Shown: positions 8,215 through 16,673, counted from the stretch's first letter. The stretch: DNA of 29,622 nucleotides from Azotobacter paspali (GCF_042434745.1 NZ_JBHLSS010000024.1), one strand, 5' to 3'. Notes: generated by a model not told the origin, from the letters alone. Translations and numbers: made by a program.

Positions 8215-8386
8215 ATGGCCGTCTTTCCGGCCTGTCATCTGCTCTGTCGCCAGCTGCGCAAATACAGCCCGTATAGGGGATATGGAATAAGAACCCTAGG
8301 CTTGCGGATTACTCGAACCTGCAGCGTGCTTTCACAGCCCCTACTAAAAGGTGGTTCAGCTAACACTGCTGGCATGCCGATCCGCC
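8215..8386 (+). repeat. Diverged ~180-bp repeat, copy C
   Basis: The most decayed copy. The core CTTGCGGATTACTCGAACC is intact (8301-8319) and ATGCCGATCCGCC follows at 8374-8386. The upstream half is only loosely similar to copies A and B. Confidence 0.6.
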
Positions 8387-9160
8387 GGCGGCTGACCCTC
8401 ATGATAACCTGCTGATGCGAGAAAATGTTGTTTTAATAATAATATTTTGTCCTAAATTTTGTTTTTTAAGAAGAAATTCATCTTTTATTTTTGTTTTTTT
8501 CCGTTTGCTAGTGGCTTGCCCGTCGTTCGATGAGGCGGGCGGCCTTTATTCGTCACTCCTGTCGCCGCGCTGCGATGGTTGAAGTCAAGCGGTGTCCGAT
8601 TTGGTGCAGGCGAAGAAAGCTGTCGCTTGGCGGTCGGATGCTGAGTTGATGTGATTGAGTTATTGCGCGGCGCGGCGTTGCCGGAGAGCGGAGGCGAGGG
8701 ACGACGGCTTGGGAGGGCCAGGCGCGATCGGGTTCTTTGAGTTTGAATTAGGTACCCGACGATTCGATAGCTGATCGACCTGCATCGATCAACCCGGCTG
8801 ACAGGCCGGGAGAGTCTGCCGGGGAACTCTTTTCCGTTCTCCGGGTGCGCCCTCGGGGATGCTCGAATTCTTATTTTTTGGCTATCACGGCGTTTTTCAA
8901 GGGAAATGCGGCACCAAATTCATTGAATTCATGCTAGAGTGCGCGCAATTCGATCAAGCGATCGGGTCCGCTTTCCCTTTCTGTTCGATACATAAAGATA
9001 AATAGCCTGCCTTCGCCTTGATGCGATGGCCTGCTCTCGTTCGATTGGATTCACCAAAAATGTAAATGAAAAGGCCGCGAAAAAACCTTTTATAGGCTGC
9101 TTGCCAAATGGTTCGGCTTTCTGAAAGATCCCTCAGTTTTTACTTCCAGTGACTCCGGTT
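8387..9160. other. Gene-free region upstream of thrS with an AT-rich block
   Basis: About 770 bases without a credible gene. Bases 8420-8510 are strikingly AT-rich compared with the surroundings, with runs of T and A on both strands. A weak hairpin (GCCCG/CGGGC with T-rich tail) follows near 8518-8550. The thrS promoter probably lies in the later part; TAGAGT at 8935-8940 is a possible -10, but no good -35 is seen. Confidence 0.4.
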
Positions 9161-9170
9161 TGCTCGGATC

Positions 9171-9203
9171 GGGCCCTTTGGGCTCCTGCCAACGTGAGGC
9201 AGG
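9171..9203 (+). promoter_or_regulatory. Two adjacent hairpins in the thrS leader, possible tRNA-Thr anticodon mimic
   Basis: GGGCCC (9171-9176) pairs with GGGCTC (9180-9185) around TTT. Directly next to it CCTGCC (9185-9190) pairs perfectly with GGCAGG (9198-9203) around the 7-base loop AACGTGA. CGT sits at the three central positions, like the anticodon of tRNA-Thr(CGU). In E. coli, ThrRS represses its own mRNA by binding leader hairpins that mimic tRNA-Thr. The same mechanism is inferred here, not shown. Confidence 0.4.
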
Positions 9204-9283
9204 CATATCCGACGGATCGCTTTACTGGCTCATCCCAACCCATGTGGCCTTTGGTAGGGGTCACCACTAGGAGAGGAGGCGCC

Positions 9284-11206
9284 ATGCCCATCATCACTCT
9301 TCCCGATGGCAGTCAGCGTACATTCGATCATCCCGTTTCGGTCGCCGAGGTCGCCCAGTCCATCGGTGCCGGTCTGGCCAAGGCCACTGTAGCCGGCAAG
9401 GTAGATGGCAAACTGGTCGATGCCTGCGATCTGATCGATCATGATGCGATCCTGCAGATCATCACTCCGAAGGATGAGGAGGGGGTCGAGATCATTCGCC
9501 ACTCCTGTGCGCATCTGGTCGGCCATGCGGTCAAGCAGTTGTATCCGACGGCGAAGATGGTGATCGGCCCGGTGATCGACGAGGGTTTCTATTACGATAT
9601 TGCCTACGAGCGTCCTTTCACGCCGGAAGATGTGGCGGCCATCGAGCAGCGTATGCGCGAACTGATCGACAGGGACTACGATGTCGTCAAGAAGATGACC
9701 CCGCGCGAGCAGGTGATCGAGGTGTTCAAGTCCCGTGGCGAGGACTACAAGCTGCGCCTGATCGACGACATGCCTGACGAGAAGGCGATGGGACTGTATT
9801 ACCATGAGGAATACGTCGACATGTGTCGCGGTCCGCATGTGCCGAATACCCGTTTCCTCAAGGCCTTCAAATTGACCAAGCTGTCCGGCGCCTACTGGCG
9901 CGGCGACGCCAAGAATGAGCAGTTGCAGCGCGTCTATGGCACCGCCTGGGCGGACAAGAAGCAGTTGGCTGCCTATATCCAGCGCATCGAGGAAGCTGAG
10001 AGGCGCGACCACCGCAAGCTCGGCAAGCGTCTTGACCTGTTCCATACCCAGGAAGAGGCGCCGGGCATGGTCTTCTGGCATCCCAATGGCTGGACCATCT
10101 ATCAGGTGCTCGAGCAGTACATGCGCGCCGTCCAGCGGGAAAATGGCTATCTGGAGATCAAGACGCCTCAGGTGGTCGATCGCGTGCTTTGGGAGAAGTC
10201 CGGGCATTGGGCCAACTATGCCGAGAACATGTTTACCACCGAATCGGAAAGCCGCGACTACGCAATCAAGCCGATGAATTGTCCTTGCCATGTGCAGGTG
10301 TACAACCAGGGCCTGAAGAGCTATCGCGAATTGCCGTTGCGCCTGGCCGAGTTCGGTGCCTGTCACCGTAACGAGCCGTCGGGTGCACTGCACGGCATCA
10401 TGCGGGTGCGAAGCTTTACCCAAGACGATGCCCATATCTTCTGTACCGAAGAGCAGATGCGGGCCGAGTCCGCCGCCTTCATCAGGCTGACCCAGCAGGT
10501 CTATGCCGATTTCGGTTTCCAGGACATCCAGTTGAAGCTGTCCACCCGGCCGGAAAGACGTGTCGGTTCCGACGAGCTTTGGGATCGTGCCGAGCAGGCA
10601 CTGGCTGCAGCCTTGGAGAGCGCCGGCCTGCCTTACGAGTTGCAGCCGGGGGAAGGGGCTTTCTATGGGCCGAAAATCGAGTTTTCCCTGAAAGACTGCT
10701 TGGGGCGTGTTTGGCAGTGCGGTACCTTGCAACTAGACTTCAACCTGCCGGTTCGTCTCGGGGCCGAGTATGTCAGCGAGAATAACGAGCGCCAGCATCC
10801 GGTGATGTTGCACCGTGCCATCCTGGGTTCTTTCGAGCGCTTCATCGGTATTCTGATCGAGCATTACGAAGGCGCTTTCCCTGCTTGGCTTGCACCGACC
10901 CAGGCGGTAATCATGAACATCACCGACAAGCAGGGCGAATTTGCACTCGAGGTCGAGCGGACACTCAATCAAGGTGGTTTCCGCGCCAAGTGCGACTTGA
11001 GAAACGAAAAGATCGGTTTTAAAATTCGCGAGCATACTTTGCTCAAGGTTCCCTATCTCTTGGTGATCGGAGATCGGGAGGTCGAGACGCACTCCGTAGC
11101 TGTACGTACCCGTGAAGGAGTCGATCTGGGCACGATGCCCGTCGAGCAATTCCGTGAGATGCTGGCGCAGGCAGTTGCCCGGCGTGGTCGCCAAGAATTG
11201 GAGTAA
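9284..11206 (+). CDS. thrS: Threonyl-tRNA synthetase
   Basis: A 640-residue class II aminoacyl-tRNA synthetase that charges tRNA-Thr in the cytoplasm, usual family length. It begins with the TGS domain (MPIITLPDGSQRTFDHPVSV), followed by the editing domain with HSCAHLVGHAVKQLY (HxxxH) and CRGPHVPNT. The catalytic core has the zinc-ligand region KPMNCPCHVQVY and motif 2 around LAEFGACHRNEPSGALHG. The anticodon-binding domain at the C-terminus includes KIGFKIREHTLLKVPYLLVIGD. The ATG at 9284 is chosen over upstream in-frame starts because AGGAGG lies 6-11 bases before it and MPIITLPDG is the conserved N-terminus. It is the first gene of the thrS-infC-rpmI-rplT cluster, with infC starting within a few bases of its stop. 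Confidence 0.98.
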   Translation: MPIITLPDGSQRTFDHPVSVAEVAQSIGAGLAKATVAGKVDGKLVDACDLIDHDAILQIITPKDEEGVEIIRHSCAHLVGHAVKQLYPTAKMVIGPVIDEGFYYDIAYERPFTPEDVAAIEQRMRELIDRDYDVVKKMTPREQVIEVFKSRGEDYKLRLIDDMPDEKAMGLYYHEEYVDMCRGPHVPNTRFLKAFKLTKLSGAYWRGDAKNEQLQRVYGTAWADKKQLAAYIQRIEEAERRDHRKLGKRLDLFHTQEEAPGMVFWHPNGWTIYQVLEQYMRAVQRENGYLEIKTPQVVDRVLWEKSGHWANYAENMFTTESESRDYAIKPMNCPCHVQVYNQGLKSYRELPLRLAEFGACHRNEPSGALHGIMRVRSFTQDDAHIFCTEEQMRAESAAFIRLTQQVYADFGFQDIQLKLSTRPERRVGSDELWDRAEQALAAALESAGLPYELQPGEGAFYGPKIEFSLKDCLGRVWQCGTLQLDFNLPVRLGAEYVSENNERQHPVMLHRAILGSFERFIGILIEHYEGAFPAWLAPTQAVIMNITDKQGEFALEVERTLNQGGFRAKCDLRNEKIGFKIREHTLLKVPYLLVIGDREVETHSVAVRTREGVDLGTMPVEQFREMLAQAVARRGRQELE

Positions 11207-11208
11207 TC

Positions 11209-11757
11209 ATTATTAAGCGTGAAATGAGACAAGATAGAAAAGCTCAACCGAAGGCTCCGATCAACGAGAATATCTCGGCACGCGAGGTTCGGTTAATTGG
11301 AGTGGACGGTGAGCAGATTGGCATCGTCTCGATTGATGAAGCGCTTCGTGTAGCGGAAGAAGCCAAGCTGGATCTGGTGGAGATTTCCGCAGATGCAGTA
11401 CCGCCCGTATGTCGGATCATGGACTACGGCAAGCACCTGTTCGAGAAGAAAAAGCAGGTCGCTGCGGCGAAAAAGAATCAGAAGCAAGTCCAGATCAAGG
11501 AAATCAAGTTCCGTCCCGGAACTGAGGAAGGGGATTACCAGGTAAAACTACGCAACCTGGTACGTTTCCTTAACGAAGGGGACAAGGCCAAGGTATCCCT
11601 GCGATTCCGTGGCCGCGAGATGGCCCACCAGGAGTTGGGCATGGAGCTGTTGAAGCGGGTCGAAAACGATCTCGCCGAATTCGGCACCGTGGAACAGCAT
11701 CCGAAGTTGGAAGGACGCCAACTGATGATGGTCATCGCCCCGAAAAAACGAAAATAA
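11209..11757 (+). CDS. infC: Translation initiation factor IF-3, rare ATT start
   Basis: IF-3 binds the 30S subunit, blocks premature 50S joining and checks the start codon. The sequence shows the N-domain (APINENISAREVRLIGVDGEQIGIVS), the lysine-rich linker (EKKKQVAAAKKNQKQ) and the C-domain (IKEIKFRPGTEEGDYQVKLRNLVRFL ... PKLEGRQLMMVIAPK). Pseudomonas IF-3 begins with a conserved IIKREM segment, and here that maps to ATT ATT AAG CGT GAA ATG at 11209-11226. GGAG at 11200-11203 is well spaced for an ATT start at 11209 or 11212, and no ATG precedes. E. coli infC uses AUU for autoregulation because IF-3 rejects non-standard starts. The ATG at 11224 is an alternative, but has no ribosome site at suitable distance. 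Confidence 0.93.
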   Translation: MIKREMRQDRKAQPKAPINENISAREVRLIGVDGEQIGIVSIDEALRVAEEAKLDLVEISADAVPPVCRIMDYGKHLFEKKKQVAAAKKNQKQVQIKEIKFRPGTEEGDYQVKLRNLVRFLNEGDKAKVSLRFRGREMAHQELGMELLKRVENDLAEFGTVEQHPKLEGRQLMMVIAPKKRK

Positions 11758-11818
11758 CCTCCAGGGCACTGGCAGGCCTTGTGGTTATGTGTATTGACTG
11801 AATGCGGAGTATCCGAAC

Positions 11819-12013
11819 ATGCCAAAGATGAAAACCAAGAGTGGTGCCAAGAAACGCTTCAAGCCGACTGCAAGTGGTTTCAAGCACAAGCACGCTTTCA
11901 AGAGCCATATCCTGACCAAGATGACGACCAAGCGTAAGCGCCAACTGCGCGGCACTTCGTTGATGCACCCGTCCGACGTTGCCAAAGTCGAACGCATGCT
12001 GCGCGTTCGTTAA
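11819..12013 (+). CDS. rpmI: Large-subunit ribosomal protein L35 (bL35)
   Basis: A 64-residue basic protein with the full family sequence: MPKMKTKSGAKKRFK at the N-terminus and the central GTSLMHPSDVAKVERML near the end. It is part of the 50S subunit. It lies 61 bases after infC and 30 bases before rplT, the usual order. In E. coli L20 represses rpmI-rplT translation through structure in this mRNA; I did not identify the corresponding fold here. Confidence 0.98.
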   Translation: MPKMKTKSGAKKRFKPTASGFKHKHAFKSHILTKMTTKRKRQLRGTSLMHPSDVAKVERMLRVR

Positions 12014-12043
12014 TTCCGGTCAAGACTGCAGAGGTAATTACTC

Positions 12044-12400
12044 ATGGCTCGTGTCAAGCGTGGCGTCATCGCTCGTCGCCGTCACAAGAAAATCCTGAAA
12101 CTCGCCAAGGGCTACTATGGTGCGCGTTCCCGCGTATTCCGCGTCGCCAAGCAGGCGGTGATCAAGGCCGGCCAGTACGCCTACCGTGACCGCCGTCAGC
12201 GCAAGCGTCAGTTTCGTGCCCTGTGGATCGCCCGTATCAATGCCGGTGCCCGTCAGAACGGTCTGTCCTACAGCCGTCTGATCGCCGGCCTGAAGAAGGC
12301 GACCATCGAGATCGACCGCAAGGTTCTGTCCGATCTGGCAGTGAACGAAAAAGCGGCGTTCGCCGCGATTGTCGAGAAGGCCAAAGCCGTCCTGGCTTGA
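12044..12400 (+). CDS. rplT: Large-subunit ribosomal protein L20 (bL20)
   Basis: A 118-residue basic protein needed for early 50S assembly. It starts MARVKRGVIARRRHKKILKLAKGYYGARSR, the hallmark of L20, and continues with the globular C-domain (LWIARINAGARQNGLSYSRLIAGLKKA). The ATG follows GAGGTAATTACTC. It is the last gene of the infC-rpmI-rplT group; a strong hairpin follows before pheS. Confidence 0.98.
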   Translation: MARVKRGVIARRRHKKILKLAKGYYGARSRVFRVAKQAVIKAGQYAYRDRRQRKRQFRALWIARINAGARQNGLSYSRLIAGLKKATIEIDRKVLSDLAVNEKAAFAAIVEKAKAVLA

Positions 12401-12443
12401 TCCCTCGATAGTCCCGGGCATTGCCCGGTACCGAGCGTCACCT

Positions 12444-12480
12444 ATAGGGGAAGAGCCTAGTGCTCTTCCCCTATTTCGTA
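12444..12480 (+). terminator. Strong hairpin between rplT and pheS (terminator or attenuator)
   Basis: A perfect 13-base-pair stem, ATAGGGGAAGAGC (12444-12456) with GCTCTTCCCCTAT (12462-12474), has a 5-base loop and is followed by the interrupted T tract TTCGTATTT. It may end the rplT unit or act as an attenuator of pheST, as occurs in E. coli; no Phe-rich leader peptide is visible. Confidence 0.7.
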
Positions 12481-12598
12481 TTTGAGAAGGGGCTTTTGCA
12501 AAGCCGACCCTTGCGTTTCTGGCGGGCCGCCTGCTGAGGCGGGATCGAACTGGGCGTCAAGGTCAAGATAGTTCTGCAAGACCCCCTGGAGGTTGCAC

Positions 12599-13615
12599 AT
12601 GGAAAACCTGGATGCACTGGTCGCGCAAGCGCTTGAGGCCGTGCAACATAGCGAAGACGTCAATGCCCTGGAGCAACTCCGGGTCCATTACCTTGGCAAG
12701 AAGGGCGAACTGACCCAGTTGATGCAGACGCTCGGCAAGCTTTCGGCCGAGGAGCGCCCGAAGGCCGGTGCCCTGATCAATACTGCCAAGAACAGCGTTC
12801 AGGAAGCCCTCAATACGCGTAAGGCCGATCTCGAGTCCGCAGCGCTGACCGCCAGGTTGGCCGCCGAGCGTATCGATGTCACGCTGCCGGGGCGTGGCCA
12901 GGCTTCCGGAGGTCTGCATCCGGTGACCCGTACCCTCGAGCGCGTCGAGCAATTCTTCACTCGCATCGGCTATAGCGTCGCCGAAGGCCCCGAAGTCGAG
13001 GACGATTACCACAACTTCGAGGCGCTCAACATCCCCGGCCACCATCCTGCTCGGGCGATGCACGACACTTTCTATTTCAATGCCAATATGCTGCTGCGTA
13101 CCCATACCTCGCCGGTTCAGGTGCGCACCATGGAAAGTAGCCAGCCACCCATCCGCATCGTCTGTCCGGGACGTGTCTATCGTTGCGACTCGGATATCAC
13201 CCACTCGCCGATGTTCCATCAGGTCGAGGGGCTGTTGATCGACGAGGGTATCAGTTTCGCCGACCTCAAGGGCACCATCGAGGAGTTCCTCCGGGTGTTC
13301 TTCGAGAAACCGCTGGGCGTGCGCTTCCGGCCTTCGTTCTTTCCTTTCACCGAGCCGTCGGCCGAAGTCGACATGCAGTGCGTGATATGCGGCGGGCATG
13401 GTTGCCGGGTGTGCAAGCACACCGGCTGGCTGGAAGTGATGGGCTGCGGCATGGTGCATCCCAATGTGCTGCGCATGTCCGGCATCGATCCGGAGAAATA
13501 CCAAGGCTTCGCCTTCGGTATGGGCGTTGAGCGTCTGGCCATGCTGCGTTATGGCGTCAACGACCTGCGCCTGTTCTTCGACAACGATCTGCGCTTCCTC
13601 GCGCAATTCCGCTAG
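12599..13615 (+). CDS. pheS: Phenylalanyl-tRNA synthetase, alpha subunit
   Basis: The 338-residue catalytic subunit of the alpha2-beta2 enzyme that charges tRNA-Phe. An N-terminal coiled-coil region (residues 1-90) precedes the class II core: motif 2 in CPGRVYRCDSDITHSPMFHQVEGLLID and motif 3 in GFAFGMGVERLAMLRYGVNDLRLFFDNDLRFL. The conserved CVICGGHGCRVCKHTGWLEVMGCGMVHPNVL segment is complete. The ATG at 12599 is chosen over the TTG six bases upstream because GGAGG at 12588-12592 is correctly spaced. It is followed by pheT after 36 bases. Confidence 0.98.
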   Translation: MENLDALVAQALEAVQHSEDVNALEQLRVHYLGKKGELTQLMQTLGKLSAEERPKAGALINTAKNSVQEALNTRKADLESAALTARLAAERIDVTLPGRGQASGGLHPVTRTLERVEQFFTRIGYSVAEGPEVEDDYHNFEALNIPGHHPARAMHDTFYFNANMLLRTHTSPVQVRTMESSQPPIRIVCPGRVYRCDSDITHSPMFHQVEGLLIDEGISFADLKGTIEEFLRVFFEKPLGVRFRPSFFPFTEPSAEVDMQCVICGGHGCRVCKHTGWLEVMGCGMVHPNVLRMSGIDPEKYQGFAFGMGVERLAMLRYGVNDLRLFFDNDLRFLAQFR

Positions 13616-13651
13616 GGCCGCGACCGTAACCGAATTCTTTGGGAGAACAGG

Positions 13652-16030
13652 ATGAAATTCAGCGAACAATGGCTGCGGGACTGGGTCAATCCGCAGGTGT
13701 CCCGCGATGAACTGGTGGCTCGCCTGTCCATGGCCGGTCTCGAAGTGGACAGCGTCGCCCCTGTGGCGGGCGATTTCAGCGGTGTGGTGGTGGGCGAGAT
13801 TCTTTCCACCGAGCCGCATCCCGACGCCGACAAGTTGCGAGTTTGTCGGGTCGGCAACGGCAGTGAGGTTTTCCAGGTGGTCTGCGGCGCGCCCAATGCC
13901 CGGCCGGGGATCAAAATCCCCTTCGCGATGCTCGGTGCGGTACTGGGCGAGGACTTCAAGATCAAGAAGGCCAAGCTGCGCGGTGTCGAATCCTTCGGCA
14001 TGCTTTGTTCGGCGGCCGAGCTCAAGATCAGCGAGGAAAACGATGGGTTGCTGGAGCTACCGGCCGATGCGCCGTTGGGGCTGGACATCCGCACCTACCT
14101 CAATCTGGAAGATGCCAGCATCGAGGTGGACCTGACCCCCAACCGTGGTGATTGTCTGTCCCTAGCCGGATTGGCTCGCGAGGTAGGGGCTCTCTACTCT
14201 GTCCCGCTCAGGCGTCCGGCGATCGCCGCCGTGCCGCCAGTACATGACGAGGTCCGTCCTGTCGAAGTGCTGGCTCCCCAGGCATGTCCACGCTATCTCG
14301 GGCGGGTGGTGCGCAACGTCGAGCTGTCACGGCCGACTCCGCCGTGGATGGTCGAGCGTTTGCGCCGTTCCGGTGTCCGTACTATCGACCCTGCGGTCGA
14401 TGTGACCAATTATGTGATGCTCGAACTGGGACAACCGATGCACGCTTTCGATCTCGCCGAGATTCAGGGCGGCATCCGTGTGCGCATGGCCGACGAGGGG
14501 GAGAAACTGATCCTGCTCGATGGGCAGGAGGTCAGCCTGCGTGCCGACACCCTGGTGATCGCGGACCACCAGCGTGCCCTGGCGATCGCCGGAGTGATGG
14601 GGGGCGAGCACAGTGGTGTTTCCTGCACTACCCGCGACCTGTTCCTGGAAAGCGCCTTCTTCGACACTATTGCCATTGCCGGCAAGGCGCGATCCTATGG
14701 TCTGCATACCGATGCCTCGCATCGCTTCGAACGTGGTGTCGACTGGCAACTGGCTCGCGAAGCAATGGAGCGTGCCACTGCGTTGTTGCTGGAGATCGTC
14801 GGTGGCGAGCCCGGGCCCGTCGTCGAGGTGGTCGATTCGTCGAACCTTCCGAAAGTTGCACCGATCACTCTGCGTGCCGGGCGCATCGAGCAGATGCTTG
14901 GCATGCCTGTGGAGCCGGGCGAAGTGGAGCGCTCACTCGTCGCCCTGGGGCTGAAGGTCAGTGGCGGGGCTTCTGGCGAGTGGCGGATCGAAGTACCCAG
15001 TCATCGTTTCGATATCGCCCTTGAAGTGGACCTGATCGAAGAGCTGGGTCGCCTGCATGGTTACGACAATCTGCCGGTCCGCTATCCGCAGGCACGTCTG
15101 GCCCCGCAGGCTCGTGCCGAGGCCCGCAGCGAGCTGCCGATGTTGCGCCGTCTGCTGGTTGCCCGCGGTTATCAGGAGGCGATCACTTACAGCTTCATTG
15201 ACCCCAAACTGTTCGAGCTCTTCACTCCGGGCGTCAAGCCGCTGACCCTAGCCAATCCTATTTCTGCGGACATGGCGGCCATGCGGGCCTCGCTCTGGCC
15301 AGGGCTAGTCAGGGCGCTACAGCACAACCTGAACCGGCAGCAGTCCAGAGTGCGTCTGTTCGAGAGTGGGTTGCGCTTCGTCGGCCAATTGGACAACCTC
15401 ATGCAGGAGGCCGTACTGGCCGGTGTGGTCATTGGCAGCCGCTTGCCGGAAAGTTGGAGTCATGACCGTGAGGCGGTGGATTTTTATGATGCCAAGGCGG
15501 ATGTGGAAGCCTTGATCGCTGCCGCCGGCGCCGTCGATGAATACCGCTTCGTCAGTGGCGAGCATCCAGCCCTACATCCAGGGCAGACCGCGCGGATTGA
15601 GCGTGCGGGGCGCTTGGTCGGCTTCCTAGGTGCCCTGCATCCCGAGCTGGGCAAAGTACTGGGGCTGGACCAGCCACTCTTCTTGTTCGAGCTGGTCCTG
15701 GCGGAAATCGCAGCCGGCCGCCTGCCGGCTTTCCATGAGCTTTCGCGTTTCCCCGAGGTCCGCCGTGACCTCGCTCTGATCGTCGACCGCGATACTCCGG
15801 CAGAGGCGGTGCTGCAAACCATTCGCGAAGCGGCGGGGGAATACCTGACCGATCTTCGGCTGTTCGATGTCTATCAGGGTAAAGGTATTGATCCGCAACG
15901 AAAAAGCCTGGCCGTCGGCTTGACCTGGCAACATCCATCGCGCACTCTTAACGATGATGAGGTGAATAGTACAACCCAGAATATCCTCGCCTCTCTGGAA
16001 GAAAGGTTTAATGCGACGTTAAGGAAGTAG
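13652..16030 (+). CDS. pheT: Phenylalanyl-tRNA synthetase, beta subunit
   Basis: The 792-residue partner of PheS, of normal length. In order: MKFSEQWLRDWVNP N-terminus, the EMAP/Trbp111-like tRNA-binding domain (residues about 40-150, with HPDADKLRVCRVG and CGAPNARPGIKIPFA), the B3/B4 editing region (EVDLTPNRGDCLSLAGLARE ... YVMLELGQPMHAFDL), the B5 domain, the class II-like core, and the FDX-ACB anticodon-binding domain at the end (FPEVRRDLALIVDRDTPAEAVL). The ATG follows GGGAGAACAGG. ihfA starts 3 bases after its stop, so the two are cotranscribed. Confidence 0.98.
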   Translation: MKFSEQWLRDWVNPQVSRDELVARLSMAGLEVDSVAPVAGDFSGVVVGEILSTEPHPDADKLRVCRVGNGSEVFQVVCGAPNARPGIKIPFAMLGAVLGEDFKIKKAKLRGVESFGMLCSAAELKISEENDGLLELPADAPLGLDIRTYLNLEDASIEVDLTPNRGDCLSLAGLAREVGALYSVPLRRPAIAAVPPVHDEVRPVEVLAPQACPRYLGRVVRNVELSRPTPPWMVERLRRSGVRTIDPAVDVTNYVMLELGQPMHAFDLAEIQGGIRVRMADEGEKLILLDGQEVSLRADTLVIADHQRALAIAGVMGGEHSGVSCTTRDLFLESAFFDTIAIAGKARSYGLHTDASHRFERGVDWQLAREAMERATALLLEIVGGEPGPVVEVVDSSNLPKVAPITLRAGRIEQMLGMPVEPGEVERSLVALGLKVSGGASGEWRIEVPSHRFDIALEVDLIEELGRLHGYDNLPVRYPQARLAPQARAEARSELPMLRRLLVARGYQEAITYSFIDPKLFELFTPGVKPLTLANPISADMAAMRASLWPGLVRALQHNLNRQQSRVRLFESGLRFVGQLDNLMQEAVLAGVVIGSRLPESWSHDREAVDFYDAKADVEALIAAAGAVDEYRFVSGEHPALHPGQTARIERAGRLVGFLGALHPELGKVLGLDQPLFLFELVLAEIAAGRLPAFHELSRFPEVRRDLALIVDRDTPAEAVLQTIREAAGEYLTDLRLFDVYQGKGIDPQRKSLAVGLTWQHPSRTLNDDEVNSTTQNILASLEERFNATLRK

Positions 16031-16033
16031 TGT

Positions 16034-16336
16034 ATGGGGGCTCTGACGAAAGCTGAGATGGCAGAACGTCTCTACGAGGAGCTTGGCCTGAACAAGCGGG
16101 AAGCCAAGGAATTGGTGGAGCTGTTCTTCGAGGAAATCCGCCAGGCACTGGAGCACAACGAACAGGTCAAATTGTCCGGCTTTGGCAATTTCGACTTGCG
16201 CGACAAGCGCCAGCGGCCCGGTCGCAACCCCAAAACGGGGGAGGAAATCCCGATTACGGCACGGCGTGTCGTCACCTTTCGTCCAGGGCAGAAGCTGAAA
16301 GCTAGGGTTGAGGCCTATGCTGGAACCAAGCCATAA
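16034..16336 (+). CDS. ihfA: Integration host factor, alpha subunit
   Basis: A 100-residue DNA-bending protein that works as a heterodimer with IhfB in recombination, replication and sigma-54 promoters. The HU/IHF signature GFGNFDLRDKRQRPGRNPKTGEEIPI is present (residues about 47-73), with the intercalating Pro in the RPGRNPKTG arm. It begins 3 bases after pheT, the conserved gamma-proteobacterial arrangement, and its 3' end overlaps the next gene by 20 bases. IHF is also a usual cofactor of tyrosine integrases such as the one next door. Confidence 0.98.
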   Translation: MGALTKAEMAERLYEELGLNKREAKELVELFFEEIRQALEHNEQVKLSGFGNFDLRDKRQRPGRNPKTGEEIPITARRVVTFRPGQKLKARVEAYAGTKP

Positions 16337-16673
16337 CGACGAGTTACCGCCCATCCCCGGGAAGCGTTACTTCACCATTGGCGAGGTTAGCGAGCTCTGC
16401 GCGGTCAAGCCGCACGTATTGCGATACTGGGAACAGGAATTCCCTCAGATCAATCCGGTCAAGCGCCGAGGCAATCGTCGCTATTATCAACGCCAGGATG
16501 TCTTGATGATCCGGCATATCCGAGCTCTGCTGTACGAGCAGGGCTTCACTATCGGTGGGGCACGCCTGCGTCTTTCCGGCGATGAGGCCAGGGAAGAGAC
16601 GACCCAGTATCGGCAATTGATCCGTCAGACGGTTGCCGAGTTAGAGGATGTCCTTCAGGTCTTGCGCAAGTAG
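16317..16673 (+). CDS. MerR-family transcriptional regulator (conserved downstream of ihfA)
   Basis: A 118-residue protein with a MerR winged helix-turn-helix at residues 16-60 (YFTIGEVSELCAVKPHVLRYWEQEFPQINPVKRRGNRRYYQRQDV) and a short C-terminal helix (LIRQTVAELEDVLQVLRK) for dimerisation. No metal-binding cysteine motif is present, so it is not a MerR/CueR-type metal sensor. It matches the conserved gene found after ihfA in Pseudomonas (PA2737 type) whose target is unknown to me. The ATG at 16317 lies inside the end of ihfA and starts the conserved MLEPSHNDELPPIPGKRYFT. Confidence 0.92.
   Translation: MLEPSHNDELPPIPGKRYFTIGEVSELCAVKPHVLRYWEQEFPQINPVKRRGNRRYYQRQDVLMIRHIRALLYEQGFTIGGARLRLSGDEAREETTQYRQLIRQTVAELEDVLQVLRK

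Noticed and set aside
9149..9283. 45-residue N-terminal extension of thrS
   Set aside because: The normal ThrRS start MPIITLPDG at 9284 has a strong ribosome site; the extension runs through the structured leader.
9230..10732. 500-codon open frame on the minus strand
   Set aside because: Antisense shadow of thrS; its His/Leu/Arg-rich composition is an artefact of the opposite strand.
12563..13819. 418-codon open frame on the minus strand
   Set aside because: Antisense shadow of pheS.
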